Shown piece by piece: positions 1-11,655 of a stretch of DNA of 64,000 nucleotides. Origin of the DNA: Ulva prolifera. Its lineage: Eukaryota; Chlorophyta; Ulvophyceae; Ulvales; Ulvaceae. Each line of letters opens with the position of its first letter. The first letter of the stretch is position 1. The stretch spans positions 10,153,836-10,217,835 of the forward strand of contig CM041198.1 of the NCBI GenBank assembly GCA_023078555.1, written 5' to 3'. The translations under genes and the position numbers were made by a program. The notes under the pieces are model-generated. The model was not told where the DNA came from, did no database searches, and saw nothing but the letters and a program-made list of their open reading frames with translations.

Positions 1-499
1 ATGCTCACTCGGAGCACTGCCTGTTTTTCACTGTTTGCTCAGCGCATCGCAACATAGAGGCCGTTCATCCCGATGTAGTTGATAGTATTTTAATTTCGTT
101 CTCAGCCCTAATCGGCCGACCATCCTCAAGGAAGAGAAGGTTTATGAACACTGCAACTACACCAAGCAGTGCAGAGACAGGCGTGCATCAATGCTGATGG
201 CACGGCTGAGCGCACAGACGCGCATGCAAGCATGTGCAAACATATGCACGCAGCGTGAGTGCATTTACGAGCAGCTGGCTAGAACAACGCTAGCAACGAG
301 CATGGCTCAGTTACGTAGCTAGGCCACGACACTAGGCATTCGTCCGCTACATCAGCACCTGAACACTAATGTGTGTGCCGGACGTGGGCGCCCTCCTCGC
401 CCTGCGTCAGATCAGCGCGGGCGTTGAGGTTGAGCCAAGATACCGGGCCACGCCTTTTGACCACACTTAGCAGACCCTGACACCGATACACAATCTACA

Positions 500-2642
500 G
501 ACCCGCAGTATGCCTACAGCATGCTGTCCAGGGAGGAAAAGGAGAAGCACCTCGGTGCATCACTCCCAAAGCTCCTTCCGCAGGGCGGGGTAGCCCACTC
601 CTCGCTCACCGTTCGGACGGCACTAGCAAGGAGTTGCGGAACGAGATGGCCGTGCAACAGCTCAACCCCTTGGAGTCGCTCTTGTTTACAAACGCGTATT
701 TGCCCACCCTAAAAGATGCGCAGCGGCTCGCCCCAACGCCTTGGTCACGTCCTGCCATGATGTTTCAATATGCACAGGGCGACCCAGACAGTGTTGTGGC
801 TGCTGTGGACGCAGTCCTCTCGCAGCATGCACGGAAATGTGCAAAAACAATTGTATACTGCACTCACCCGGAGAATGCACGTCATGTGGCGACGCAGCTA
901 CAGGATACAGCCGACAGGCTCCGGGCCTGCGGCACATCGCTTGACAACACGGCCTTAATCGATACCTAGGTGAAGCAGCGCAGCCATAACACGGAGGCGC
1001 TCATTGTCAAGCTTGTTGGGCTGCCGATGGCGGCCCAGTCAACTTGACTGAAGATCGGGGTCATGTAACACTGCCTCTAGCACAGGGAGGCACGGCACAC
1101 CTCCTCCACGCTGCGCAGTGCAGTGCGCTTCTGCAATATTTACCGGCCGTTGAACATGGTACGCTGCACGCATCGTTGATGTCCTGCCCAGTAGCGGCTC
1201 ATGATCAGGCCGAGCACGTCCTCCTTCCCCACTATCATGGAAGCATGGGGCTGATCATGAGGCACTACACTTTGGATGTCGCTGACGCGGCACGCCTGCT
1301 GCCGATAGTGCTGGCGCAGTGCCCCTTAGCCGCCCTCGCTGTTCTCTCTCTCTCATGGCACCCCGACACCCTCCCTTTTTACATATGCCGCTCTTGCGTC
1401 TTGCGGAGACGCCACGCCGACTTCCATTGCCGCTCGAGCTCCCCCTGCTACCCCAGCCTTGCCCCCCGCCACACCAGGATCGCGCCGGGTTTCTCACACC
1501 CCCTTGTGCGTCCTCACCGCCCTGCGGCACGTAGCAAGAGCTGCAGCATTCAGCCTTGTAGCAGGGCGTTTGGTCGATGGCTGCCCCCCGTGCTCGCAGA
1601 GCTGCTTAGCGGGGCAAGTCTTGCTTTCTCTCCGGGTGCGCCGGTGATGTGTGCATCATCCGCTGGCCGACTTGAGCGTCAGCGCCGCAGCACTCCACTA
1701 TGGCGCCTCGGCAAATGCCTCTGATCAACACAAAAAACTTGGCCGTGCTGGTGCTGGCGCCTTCACCCTGGCTCCGCTGTCGCACGAGACATACGGGCGA
1801 GTCGACCTGGCCGCGTTGGCACTACTCAATAGGCTTACTGACATGGCTGCAGGGTCTGGCGTCGCCTCGATCGAGGCTTCTGTTCCTCACAAACGCGATG
1901 CGCGAGCTTTCCACGGAGTTGTGCCATGCGGTCGATTGCCTATTCCGCGCCACTGCCCTGCTGATGGCGCGCCACAAGGGCAAGGCAGCATAGGCGGGAC
2001 TCACAGTTCCGTCCGAAAATCTCTTGTCGCTCACAGGCCATCTGGCCTGAGTGGCGGGCCGCCTCACGAGATCTGGGCTAGCCACACGTGTACAACGTCT
2101 CTCGTTGGCCTCTGCCATCAGACAGCTGGGCTCTGTCCAGCACGTGGACGGGTGGTGGCCCTGTGACGTGTGATTGTTGTTCTACAGCTGGCACAGCCCT
2201 GACGTGACCTGATGCAGGCTCGGCTGAGGAGGGCCGTACGGCGGCGGGTCTGCTGCGCTGTTGGTGTGTGTGGGGAGGATTGGGGGGCTGAGGGCTGCGG
2301 GCCCCAGCTTGCAGGCAGTCTGATTGGGCAATCTTGCGTTAGGCCGCCTTGGGCGCGGCTGTGGATGTGTTCATGGGTGGGTGTGCAGGTGTGCATGTGT
2401 GGGCTGGTGTGCATGTGTGTTAGAATGGAGCTCGTGTGAGTCGGTGTGGGCGCGTTGGGTTCTGTTCGTGCGGTGCATCGGAGGGACTAATTTGCTTGGT
2501 GCACATGCCGGTGTTGGGCGATTGCTTGTCTTACGGGGGGATGCTGGCTGTGGCTCGGGTGTTATGCTACTTTGAGGACCCTTTTTTTGAGCTGATCGCT
2601 GTCTCTGCGGTGCTGCCTGCCTCTTCAACTTTGTCCTCGTAA
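500..2642 (+). mobile_element. Degenerate non-LTR (LINE-like) retrotransposon fragment, copy A
   Basis: Broken reverse-transcriptase-type coding sequence spread over several frames. Around 634-969 the translation contains YLPTLKDAQRLAP followed by a QGDPDSVVAA segment, matching the palm-domain region of the better copy at 29-32 kb (CHDDAYVQGD there). Around 1620-1990 it carries the C-terminal block LSHETYGRVDLAALALLNRL, also present in the other copies. The 3' part is GT-rich non-coding DNA, ending near 2640 in a tail (CGGTGCTGCC...TTTGTCCTCGTAA) that recurs at the other copies. Stops and frameshifts show it is dead. The 5' boundary is uncertain; no target duplication was identified. Confidence 0.6.
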
Positions 2643-2920
2643 CGCATCCTCACACACCCCCACCGCGGTGGGGCGGCTCAACACAATTCTGACCGGCCGT
2701 CGCCGGACGCATGGAGCACGGGGGGTCCTAGCCCGCAAGCTCATACTTCCCTTTACACACCACAAAGCACAGCCATTGCTACGGAGCACCGCCACTACTG
2801 CGCAGCAGGGCCGAGGGCCATGGCACGTCCCGGCCACAGGCAAAGCGGGGACCGCCAATGCCGCTCGCCTGGCGGACCTGCTGAGTCAGACAGCGGAGAC
2901 AGTTGGGTGGTGGTGCAGTG

Positions 2921-3033
2921 TTACAAGGACAAAGGCAGCAAGGCGGGCAGTACCGCGAAACCGCGAAAGAAGCAAGCAGACAAAGCACACACCCAGACAC
3001 CCACGCACGCAACACCCACCATGCCCAGAGGGA
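2921..3033 (-). mobile_element. Short 5'-truncated LINE 3'-end insertion with 12-bp target duplication
   Basis: A 113-bp segment whose reverse complement matches the 3' tail of the LINE at 29-32 kb (same order: GT-rich part, CTTGCTTCTTTC, GCCCGCCTTG, CTTTGTCCTTGTAA). It is flanked by a perfect direct repeat GGTGGTGCAGTG at 2909-2920 and 3034-3045. This is the signature of target-primed reverse transcription that stopped after about 110 nt. The tail ends in TTGTAA rather than poly(A). Confidence 0.85.
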
Positions 3034-3534
3034 GGTGGTGCAGTGCAGGCAATAACGGGCAGCCCGCCGCTCAGGCAAGATGACTAGCGGCGAGAGGTCT
3101 TAGAAGGGGTGGCTGCGCAGCTGGAACTACCAGAGTTTGACGGGCGGGAGTTGTCGCCTGCCCAGAACCTGGCCAGGTCAAGTCTAAATGCCGGGGGCTG
3201 TCATGGCGTGTGTTTATGTGCCTGCGGGCACACAGGGAGCGCCCTGGGGCAGCTGGGGAGAGGGGAATAGGTCTAGGCGCATGTCTATGTAAGCAGCTAT
3301 GTACGTTGTGGGTCCTGAGCAATGGGTCAGTTGTGGGCGTTGGAGGCATGGACGTACGTGCCATGCCTGCGTGGAAAACTGAGTTTGCGCTGGTAGCTGG
3401 ATGTGGAGGGCGTTTCGAACTCCTTTTCAGGATGCTGTTGCGGCTGGGTGTGCATTGTTCAATATTTGACTGTGTCTGCCCCGCAGCATCCTGGACCCCC
3501 ATGATCTTTTGGGCATGGTATGATCCCCCAGGGA

Positions 3535-3559
3535 GGGGGGGGGGGGGGGGGGGCGGGGG
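3535..3559 (+). repeat. Poly-G tract
   Basis: 19 consecutive G (3535-3553), then CGGGGG. One of four long G-homopolymers on the plus strand between 3.5 and 13.2 kb. Confidence 0.9.
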
Positions 3560-4310
3560 ACTGTGTCAGTGGTGTGGCGATCTGTGGCCCCCCTGCAGAT
3601 GCGGGACACGTTAGATTCTGGTGGTGCTGCTCGCCACGAAAGCTTTTACGGTGTCCCACAATTTGGCTTTCTCCCTGCGCAGCCAGGGAGAATCTCAAAG
3701 GTCTTAGACGTGACTGGCCGCCACCAAGGATGTCAACACGTGTATCGCTGTAGACTTCAAGGCGGCAACATCTGCCCCTGATGATTAGACAAAGGACCTC
3801 TTGCGGCACAGAGCCGTTGCCTCTGCAGCTGGGATCGAGATGTGGGCCATGCGCCAACTCGTGATCACAATGAAACACCAAGCATCCATTCATCTACTTG
3901 CAGCCATGCCGGGGTCGGCCGTGGCGATGCACCTAGTACCTGGAGTTGTCCATGCATAGGAACCGCGGAAGGTTGCTCCCCGGTAAACGATACATCATGC
4001 AGCAGCAGATTCACAGCATTACCGCAGTTGGAAAGCCTTGTCACTGCGAGTCCACGAGTTGCGGGACCGATTCCGACCCACGTAAACCACACAACGACCC
4101 CGAAATCCTGAAGCACACCCTCAGATGGATCATACGCGGATGGTCTTCTGGACCGTGGCGAGCCGAGCGTCATGTGTCCACGTACGGATTGCAGCAGGAA
4201 CAAAGGAGGTCCACAGGCTCGTCTTCAGCGTGGCACTTGCGCTCCTCAAGAGCTCATATTATCACTCACGAACAGCGGCTGTGTAAACATCGGGATCTTG
4301 AGCCCACGCT

Positions 4311-5562
4311 ATGGATCTCAGCTTGGATGAACAAGCTTTGCTCGATAAATTTGCCACACTGAAGCGTGTTCAGGTACTACACAACAATCATGACGATCAC
4401 TTGCGCTGTCGTGAAAAGAGCCGCTTGGTGCAAGTAACATGTATACAATGCAGAGCAGCAGCGCAGAGGCTTCGCCTTGCGAACGTAAACGACCTCCAGA
4501 GTCCGATGCAGAAAGACGAGCAAAGCTTCACGAAGCAGCGAAGCAAGCTCTGCTTGCGTCTAGCCCCGCGCAAAATGACACTTCTGCCCAAGCTACAGCT
4601 GCAGGCGCACTGGAGCACGATGTGTCGGGCACTTCAGACGATGAGCCCCTGGCTCAGCCCAAACGGGAAGAGAAGAAAGGCAGGCCTGTCAAGAAAAAAT
4701 CCTCTCACACTACGATCCTGGACAAGCCATCCGCACGGCGTTCGCTTGAATCGCACATACTGCAGGAGACAGGGAAGCATGCTGCCAGGTGTGATGCACC
4801 AGCCTTGAGGCAGAAAGCTTGGTATGTATATATTAACAACGGACAGAGGCCGTGCATGCGACCGGTTCTGGGAATCCACTCGCAACCCACTCACTGATTC
4901 ATGGCACTAAGCCGGGCACGAGCGCGTACCACAGCCCTGCCAGGTATGTATCTATGCATGAAGACAAACCCATACTCATGGGGACATTGCCAACTTCGAG
5001 ATGTGAATGTGCTTGACGTTCGTACCATGGCATATACAAGCGCTGCTTTTGGCATTCTGGTAGGGTGAGCACCAAGCAATCATCACTGCTTTCAGATGCA
5101 CAACTCCCTGCAGCGTGGCTCAGTGCTTCCGAAAGGCCGTCCCTGCACCTGCGGCCGGGTCCGAGCTTAGTAGCTTACTTGTGCACGCTTGTGCCCATCA
5201 ACGTGACCATCGCCATTGCATCTGTCTGCTCGATGATTGCTGCCCACACTGACAGGTAGGCACAAGCTGCTGTGTTGCATCCCATTGATATGCTCGCCAT
5301 GCCACTGGACCCAAATGCAGCACCGTTGCATGAATTTAAGATTCACGGTGCGCACTGCAGATGTGCTGGAACATTGCCAAGGCAAAGCGCAGATGCTGAG
5401 GCAATGGGGGCTCAGATGATGTCAGGCAGTTCGCCGGCCACTGCAGAAGCTATGCACGATTGCTACAGCATCAATGCTGTAACAACGGATGCTGGTCAAG
5501 CGTCAATGCCAGACCTCGCAGCATCAATTGGGAAATGCGAACTTGTGTACGATGATATCTGA
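4311..5562 (+). CDS. Unrecognised multi-exon gene (hypothetical protein)
   Basis: I do not recognise the family. Exon 1 (4311-4373, 21 codons) starts MDLSLDEQALLDKFATLKR and ends CAG before GTACTA. Exon 2 (4454-4821) follows an ATGCAG acceptor in phase and encodes a charged, Ala/Glu/Lys-rich segment with a basic stretch (KREEKKGRPVKKK), suggesting a nuclear protein. It ends before GTATGT. Further exons probably lie up to 5562, where an open segment after an ATGCAG acceptor at about 5320 ends CELVYDDI-stop, but I could not link them in phase. The short N-terminal Leu/Glu/Lys pattern faintly recalls NELF-E, which is weak. A LINE-tail fragment (4826-4944) sits in the presumed intron after exon 2. 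Confidence 0.4.
4826..4944 (-). mobile_element. 3'-tail fragment of the second LINE-like family
   Basis: About 115 bp resembling 45646-45772 and 46219-46313: ACAAAGGACAGAGGCCG-like start, GGAATCCACTCGCAA, CATGGCACTAAGCCGGGCAC. At 45.7 kb the same sequence lies directly downstream, on the minus strand, of a LINE C-terminal coding fragment, so this is read as a stranded 3' end. Confidence 0.6.
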
Positions 5563-7084
5563 TATTACTCTTGACACAGCGACTGGCTGAGTTGCCGCAC
5601 CCGCCTGCATACCAACCTGCATGGGCAGCCGCGTGCAAGGTTAGCACTCCGTGCCCAGTGCTCCCACCACCAGCATCGGGGTGTCATGCAGTTCTCCGGG
5701 CCTGACAGCTGTGCTCGCTCTGTTCTCAACCGAGGAAGCATGTGAGACACCCAGCGATGCATTCGGCCAAAATCTTGATACCCTCTCATGCTGGCACCCC
5801 CAAACCCCCTGTCAACAAAACGCATCTGGCTCATGGTCCACGTCCATGCCGTTGCAATTCCCCTGGTGCTTACTAAAAGCAGTCAAGAAGTTTCTGAAGC
5901 TTGCTTGAGCCTTTGATTGCTGGAAGGCAGGCGGCGTATGGCAGCAGCGCTCATGCGAAGCTCAGCAATGTCTGCAACAACATGTAAGATGACTGGAGTC
6001 CACGACGTGGCCCTGAAAGGGGTCATGAACAAAGGACTCATTCAAAGGTTGTAAGATCCATGAAGCTGTGATTCATGCATCCGAAACAGCTGTACACATT
6101 CGGTGCCCTTTGTGGCACATGCAGCACATGGCGGTGTCCCCATCCTCCTCCACCTCCCTCCTCACCCCATGCGACCTACCCACAGTCCTCCACAGGGATT
6201 CGCAGTGGTCCTCGGGCAGCGAACAAGGAGTGGTCAAATCTTTCTCCCTGAACGTTATGTTGCACGGTGGACGGTTGGTGAGGTGTCCTGTGTTGTTGTG
6301 CATGGGCTGCAGCTCTCAAATTTTGAGCAACTGCAATGTTTCACCGCTCGTGCCACAAAGTACGAAAGGCTTGTGATTGCCGACTGGGCCGCTTCATCCT
6401 GCTGATGGGTGGTTTGAAGTCCACCCGCCAGTTTCCATCAGCTGCAGCAGCGCCATGGAAACGCACCATCGGCATGTTGATGCCCGAGGTACGCACGCAC
6501 ACAACGGCTGTCAAATCAATCTCGCCTGGCACAGCCTGGTCTGTCGGGAAGGTGTCACATGGCGACGAGTGTGTAGAGTTCATCCTCTAGCATGCAGTCT
6601 AGAATTAATGCGAGTGCAGGATCTTGAGCATGACCGCTAACTCTTGGGGTATCTCCCAAGAGGGTGTGATTTGGTTTGTGGCATCTTGGCAGCGCAGTGG
6701 TTTGAGAGACGGTGATATTTGACCGTCTTGTGCTGAGTAGGATCCAGCAAACGCACTCAGCAAGCCCCTGTAAGCAGCCACAGCCGAGTGCGAAGTGTTA
6801 ATATGGTGTGCTCAAGGCAACCCCAATGCCATGTGGCCAGGACCATCACCACAGAACGCGCTATGCATGAACTCCATGGCAGCAGCCCGCCCTCACCATG
6901 CAGACGCAGGAACTTGCCCAAGCACGGCACGCTCAACCACCCTGGTCAAAGCCCACAGCGTCACCCAGGCATTGCGACCCAAACGGCCACTCGACGGACT
7001 CACGTCCACGTCCCCGGTTGACCCGCCGCGCACCACGTGCACACATAAACACGCGGCTTGTGCAGCAACATTGGTGTGTCTAAA
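5563..7084. other. Intergenic DNA, nothing recognised
   Basis: Several open frames of 75-100 codons overlap on both strands around 6.07-6.64 kb, none with a recognisable domain or consistent splice structure. The last 200 bases may belong to the 5' part of LINE copy B. Confidence 0.4.
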
Positions 7085-8664
7085 GTGACGACAGCTCAGG
7101 CAGAGCAGATTCTCCTGCCTCACTGTCACGGAGACATGGGGCTGAGGTACTGAGCTGAGATGACCGAACACGTAGTATGCCCGTCATCTGCCGCGCTGGC
7201 ACAGTGTGGCCGAGGTGCCTCTATCCAACTCAGTCTGCCGTTCCATGACAGCGCTGCTGTTCAGATGCAGCATGTGATTGGCAGATATCTCCAGAAGTGG
7301 AGTGCTTCTGTCCCAGACCTCAAAGCCGGCCCCGGCATTGCCGTGGGATGGTTGCAGGACCATGCAGCAAGGCTGCACCTGATGCAGCTGCAGCGCTTGA
7401 TTGCGCAGCTGCATATAGCTACCACGTCACCATGGCTCACGGCACTCCCAGGCCCAGTGGTGGGACTGTCCGGAATCGATTCCACGGTGTACGCTCAACT
7501 GCAGCTCAAGGAAGCCTTGGTGCCCCACATCAGTGGCGGCTACGCCTGCCCCTGCGGATGCGGCGATGTGTGAGGGACACCACTCCCTAATCTGTAAGCT
7601 GCGGTGTGGCACCGTCGTCGCCCGCCATAACCTGCTTATGGAGTCGTGGCGCCCCGCGTCAAGGCGCACGCTGGCATTGCTTCGGCGGTTGAGCACCTGG
7701 GCAGGCTCTGTCGCAGCCTGGGCCAACGTCTCCCGGACCGCACCGCAGCGGCCTGTCCATTACCTGCCACCACATCCTCAGATACCCTGGCTTAAACCAC
7801 TCCCGCTGTCCGCCATGGCGACCGGGATCCCCGCACCCCCCCGCCCCCTTTCACCCCAGTGCCTGCTCCCATATGTCCCGGCGCGCATGATTCATAGGCT
7901 CCATTGGCCTCCCCCAACACGCTCCCCAAATGAGATTGTTGACAAAATCCAATTATCCTGCTTGATTGGCTATTACACGATCGTTTGATAGATCATTAAG
8001 ATTTCGGGCTACAAAATACGCCCATCTTGTTTAGTGCTAACCTACGTGTCTTAAAAGTACAGCGACAGCATCAAATAAGTGTCAAATGTACTACCAGCCT
8101 CTCAACTCTTGGACATACTTTGCCCTCTTCGTATATTCAACCTGCAATATGATTTATTATGCTGGCCAACGGCTGATGTTGAGACTTGTTAAGAAAAGTC
8201 ATTAGAACATAATTAATGTTTCACTGAATAATCATATACATTAGATTCGTAGCATATAATAATGGTACTATTGAGATTTCTGTGCTACATACAAACCACA
8301 TATGATATGTATCATGAATGATAACACAACCCAAAACTATTCAAAATACCTGCAGGACGAAGCCATAATCACAAAATGTAAGCTTTGGAAGCAAAAGTTC
8401 GTTTCAAGACTGTCGATATTAAAGAAATCGCTTCAGAAAGCATAATCTCGCACGGAGCAGCCCAGCCCCTCTCCTTAGCCGCCGTTCCTTTATCCTCCAG
8501 AGATGCCACGCTGGCATCCGGCCCCCCACCCCCGCCCTCACGCCCCCACCAGTCTCGTGCAGCGCCAGCCGAAGCAGTCAGCGACCCGACAGGGCCCCCC
8601 CTCGAAGACGGCCCCCTGCTCTTGCTAAGGCGCTGAGGCAAGGTGGCGTCCTTGCTTTCTCACC
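7085..8664 (+). mobile_element. Degenerate LINE-like fragment, copy B, interrupted by AT-rich DNA
   Basis: At 7160-7573 a translation includes SPWLTALPGPVVGLSG and CPCGCGDV. After a frameshift it continues as GHHSLICK...GTVVARHNLLMESWR. The same order is seen at 30.3-30.5 kb (LTALPGPVTGLFD, CPCGRSDASGTHSLICK, VVARHNLIMETWR), so this is the post-RT region with a C-C-H-C type cluster. GC-rich LINE-like sequence resumes at about 8456 and shows the CTTGCTTTCTC block of copy A near 8650. Frameshifts and stops indicate a dead copy. Confidence 0.6.
7930..8455. other. AT-rich island of unknown origin
   Basis: About 520 bp that is much richer in A/T than either flank, with no long open frame and no family resemblance. 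It interrupts the GC-rich LINE copy B, so it may be an insertion. I could not find a clear target duplication or long terminal inverted repeat. Confidence 0.4.
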
Positions 8665-8811
8665 CCGTCGCTTGGACTTCAAGCAAGTAACGGCGGGCAT
8701 GGCACGCCGCGTCCACCTCTGCTCGCGCAGCCATGGCCCTGCAATTGGTCGAGCGTGCAAGGGATCACCCCAATCAGCATGGGCAGCAGGTGGGCAGGCA
8801 GCTGAAGCCCA

Positions 8812-8860
8812 GGTGTGGCAATCCAGTGGCATAGCGGCCATATCACTGGATTGCCACACC
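8812..8860. repeat. Perfect 17-bp inverted repeat (hairpin)
   Basis: GGTGTGGCAATCCAGTG at 8812-8828 and its exact reverse complement at 8844-8860, separated by 15 nt. Could be a small foldback element or an RNA hairpin. Confidence 0.85.
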
Positions 8861-9090
8861 AGGACACATCGCAGGCGCGCCCCAATACGACTCCAGCCTG
8901 GGGTCACTGCCATCAAATGAGCTTGATGCCAGGTCGCATAACTCACGCCGCTCAGACCAGGTGGCTTATGTGTCAATTCGGTGTGCGGGATCTGACTGCA
9001 AACGGGCAAGCGCCTCTACGGCGTACGCAGCCCCGCGAGCCCTGCCCTGCGCCTCAAGGTGCCATGGTGAGCACGCACGCAGCTGTCGTG

Positions 9091-9166
9091 TTGCAAGGAC
9101 AAAGGTGGTGAGGCGGGCAGAACCGCGAAAGAAGCAAGCAGATCAAGTACACACCCAGACACCGAC
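9091..9166 (-). mobile_element. Short 5'-truncated LINE 3'-end insertion (76 bp)
   Basis: The reverse complement carries the same 3' tail as the 2921-3033 insertion (GCTTGCTTCTTTCGCGG, GCCCGCC, CCTTTGTCCTTGCAA). It is flanked by an imperfect direct repeat, GCACGCAGCTGTCGTG at 9075-9090 and GCACGTAGCTGTAGTG at 9167-9182 (14 of 16 match), consistent with an older target duplication. Confidence 0.75.
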
Positions 9167-9703
9167 GCACGTAGCTGTAGTGCAGCTGGTGCAACCCGAG
9201 TCCCCTTCAAGTGGCACACGCATGTAGATGTGTTGAATCGCTCTTCACGTCAGCGTGGCAGCATTCGGATCATCTCGCCCTAAGGACGTGTCACAACGCG
9301 GCTGTCCAGATCCGTGCTCGCCAAGATGCTGAAACAGCGCGGACAGCACGATGGGTAGGGACCGCGGCATACCGGTGCACCACGGCACGTCAAAGTGGTA
9401 TGCCGTGCCTGCAGGAATCCCCTGTCATGGTTCTACAGGAGTGAACACGACTGGAGACGCCCAATAAGCCTCCGAACAGCTCAGTGTGACCACTCGTGGC
9501 GACAGGCTGGCACGGCTACGTTGACCGCTAACAGGTGTCCCAGAGCAAGATTATCTTCACGGATCACCACTGAACGGGACAAGATCGCGGCGGGTTGATC
9601 ACGTTTGAGGACTTCGAGCGTGGCCAGCATCAAGCGCCGTGTACACCGCCTTCGGCCTGCCTGCATTTCAGCTCCTGTGATCGGACCGTGACGCTCGAGG
9701 AAC

Positions 9704-11655
9704 ATGGCTGGCCCGCATGTGAATTTGTTAGTAGTTTGTTTGCTCATGTTCACAGGCCCTTTGCTCACAGGGGCCATTCCTTTGGCGTTTTCTTTCGCTA
9801 ATGGTTGGACGACTTGGGTGCGTCCTCATGGTCAAGGTATATTGTCATTTGTGTGATCAGCCACTCCTGGGGTGCTGACGTTGCTGCTTCCAGATGGACC
9901 ATGTTTGCAGATGAATTTACTCGGGGCTGGCGTATTGATTGGCGCAGCCTTCGCTGTGGTACGTGCTGCTTTCGATCGTCATCAATCAGATGTACATAGA
10001 TTTTCATCAAGGTTAACCTTATGCACTGGAGCGCTTTCGCTTGTTCCAGCCGGTTTAATCCCGCACGTCGGAAGCGACTGTCGGGATTTGCCTCGGTCGG
10101 GGGGGCGGGCGCAGGGGGGGGGGGGGGGGGGGGGGGGGTGTAAAGTGTGACGTCGGCGGGCTTGTGCACATCGAGTCCCCCACCAACCACGAGCGCAGGT
10201 TGCTGGGGTGAATCAGAAACTTCCTCTTCTGCTGCAATGCACGCAGCAGCCGCATGTACTGTTTTCGGGTCTCTAAGTAATAGTGCACAAGCGGTATGAC
10301 CTCACCCCCAACAGGTTCGTCCAGGTGCTCCCAGAAGGTTTCAGGGCGTTGTACGAGGCAGTTCCGCCATGTGAAGCCGGCGATCATGCCGGTGATGAAG
10401 ACCCTGAGCAAGAAGCACTGTTGACAAGCGATGGCAATCATCACCAGCAGAGCTCGTCATCCAATCACTGGCTACCTGGAGCGGCCCTCCTGGCAGGATT
10501 TCTGTCCATGGTTCTTTTCGAATTTGCTCACAATGATGCTCAGCCTGGACAATCAAAAACGGGCGACTGTGCCAAGGTCCGTGTTCAGTGCTTGAACTGA
10601 AAATAGCTACAGATCTGGATCACTTATTGCAGCAGAACAAGTGCCAACGTTACCTAGACCTGCTGCAAATTGCACAGGCGCCACAAGCAGTGCGACACGC
10701 GGCGTCAATTTCTACACATGCATGCCCTGGACACCTCCTCTCATGTCCAGTGACTGCCATGTAGCAATCAGACCAGACATGCAGCTGCGTAGCATCATCT
10801 TGTGAGCAAGTCTGGATCGGGCATCACTGGAACCCCTCCAGCCCAGACCTGCTAGCCCTGAATGCCCTCAAAGTGATGGACAGCGAAGAAATAGCAAAGA
10901 AGCTTGTGGAGTGTTCCTGCCTCTGGAGCAGTGTGTTGACATCTTTGTCTATTGCACGTTGGCATACATGAACTTGGCCGCCACGATCGAGGTGGCGATG
11001 CGCCCAGCACCCCACAGACTGTCATTGACAAAATTCACCAGTGATCACCAGGTGTCTGCAGGGGATCCAATGCGGCCCCCAGAGCAGCACTCAAAGCGAC
11101 TCATCATCGGCATCACACGAGCGCTCGGTCTTACTTGCTCTTCTGATGCATGCCGCCACTGACGGCTTGGCCGTGGGGGTAGCTAGCATGTCAACATCAA
11201 CACGCCTGGCAGTCGCAATTGGCATGGCAATGGTCCTTCACAAGGGCCCCGTTGCTTTTGGCCTGAGCGCATATCTGATCAGCCAGCACGCGACCACTGC
11301 AAAGGTTTGCATGGTGCGTCGACCGACCCGTTGGACTGACTGCAAAGCTAGCAGCGTTGTGTGCCAAAGGTCAGTTTCATCAGTGCTGTTGCAGGCCTTG
11401 ATAGTCTTTGCTTTGGTCGCACCGGCTGCCGCTCTGTTCAGCTACGGAACCCTGCGGATGATGAACAAGTCGTCCTCCAACACCTTTGTGGCTACATGTG
11501 TTCTTTATTCCGCAGGAACGTTTGTGTATGCAGCATGTGACCATGTCCTGCCGGACCTGAGTGGCGAATCGCACTCATGGAGCAGCGTAACTGTTGTGTT
11601 TTTGGGAGCGGTGATTCCCTGCAGCTTGAACCTGCTGGACTTGCAGCCTCACTGA
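9704..11655 (+). CDS. ZIP-family metal transporter, paralogue 1
   Basis: Predicted to import Zn or related divalent metals into the cytosol. Exons 9704-9817, 9911-9958, 10325-10576, 11062-11304 and 11395-11655 join in phase 0 to give 305 aa. Exon 1 gives a first membrane segment (TGPLLTGAIPLAF), exon 2 MNLLGAGVLIGAAFAV, and exon 3 VLPEGF (residues 55-60), an acidic/His loop and a further membrane helix. Exon 4 carries the ZIP metal-site helices HAATDG (168-173) and LHKGP (197-201), and exon 5 the last helices and the C-terminus. The VLPEG...HKxP pattern and short loops resemble the ZIP9 (SLC39A9) branch; this is family knowledge, not a search. Intron 2 contains a 25-nt poly-G tract. The start is the ATG matching the paralogue at 14.8 kb. 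Confidence 0.88.
10114..10138 (+). repeat. Poly-G tract in ZIP-1 intron 2
   Basis: 25 consecutive G, preceded by GGGGGCGGGCGCA. It lies inside the 366-bp intron between the second and third exons. Confidence 0.9.

Larger units (their letters stand above)
2643..4310. other. Intergenic DNA, no gene recognised
   Basis: No convincing coding exon. It contains the 113-bp LINE tail insertion at 2921-3033, a run of 19 G at 3535-3553 followed by CGGGGG, and otherwise unremarkable unique sequence. Open frames here are short, overlap on both strands and show no family resemblance. Confidence 0.5.

Noticed and set aside
4975-5070. Possible methyltransferase-like exon (QLRDVNVLDVRTMAYTSAAF)
   Set aside because: Vague resemblance only; the catalytic DPPW-type motif is absent and no exon joins in phase.
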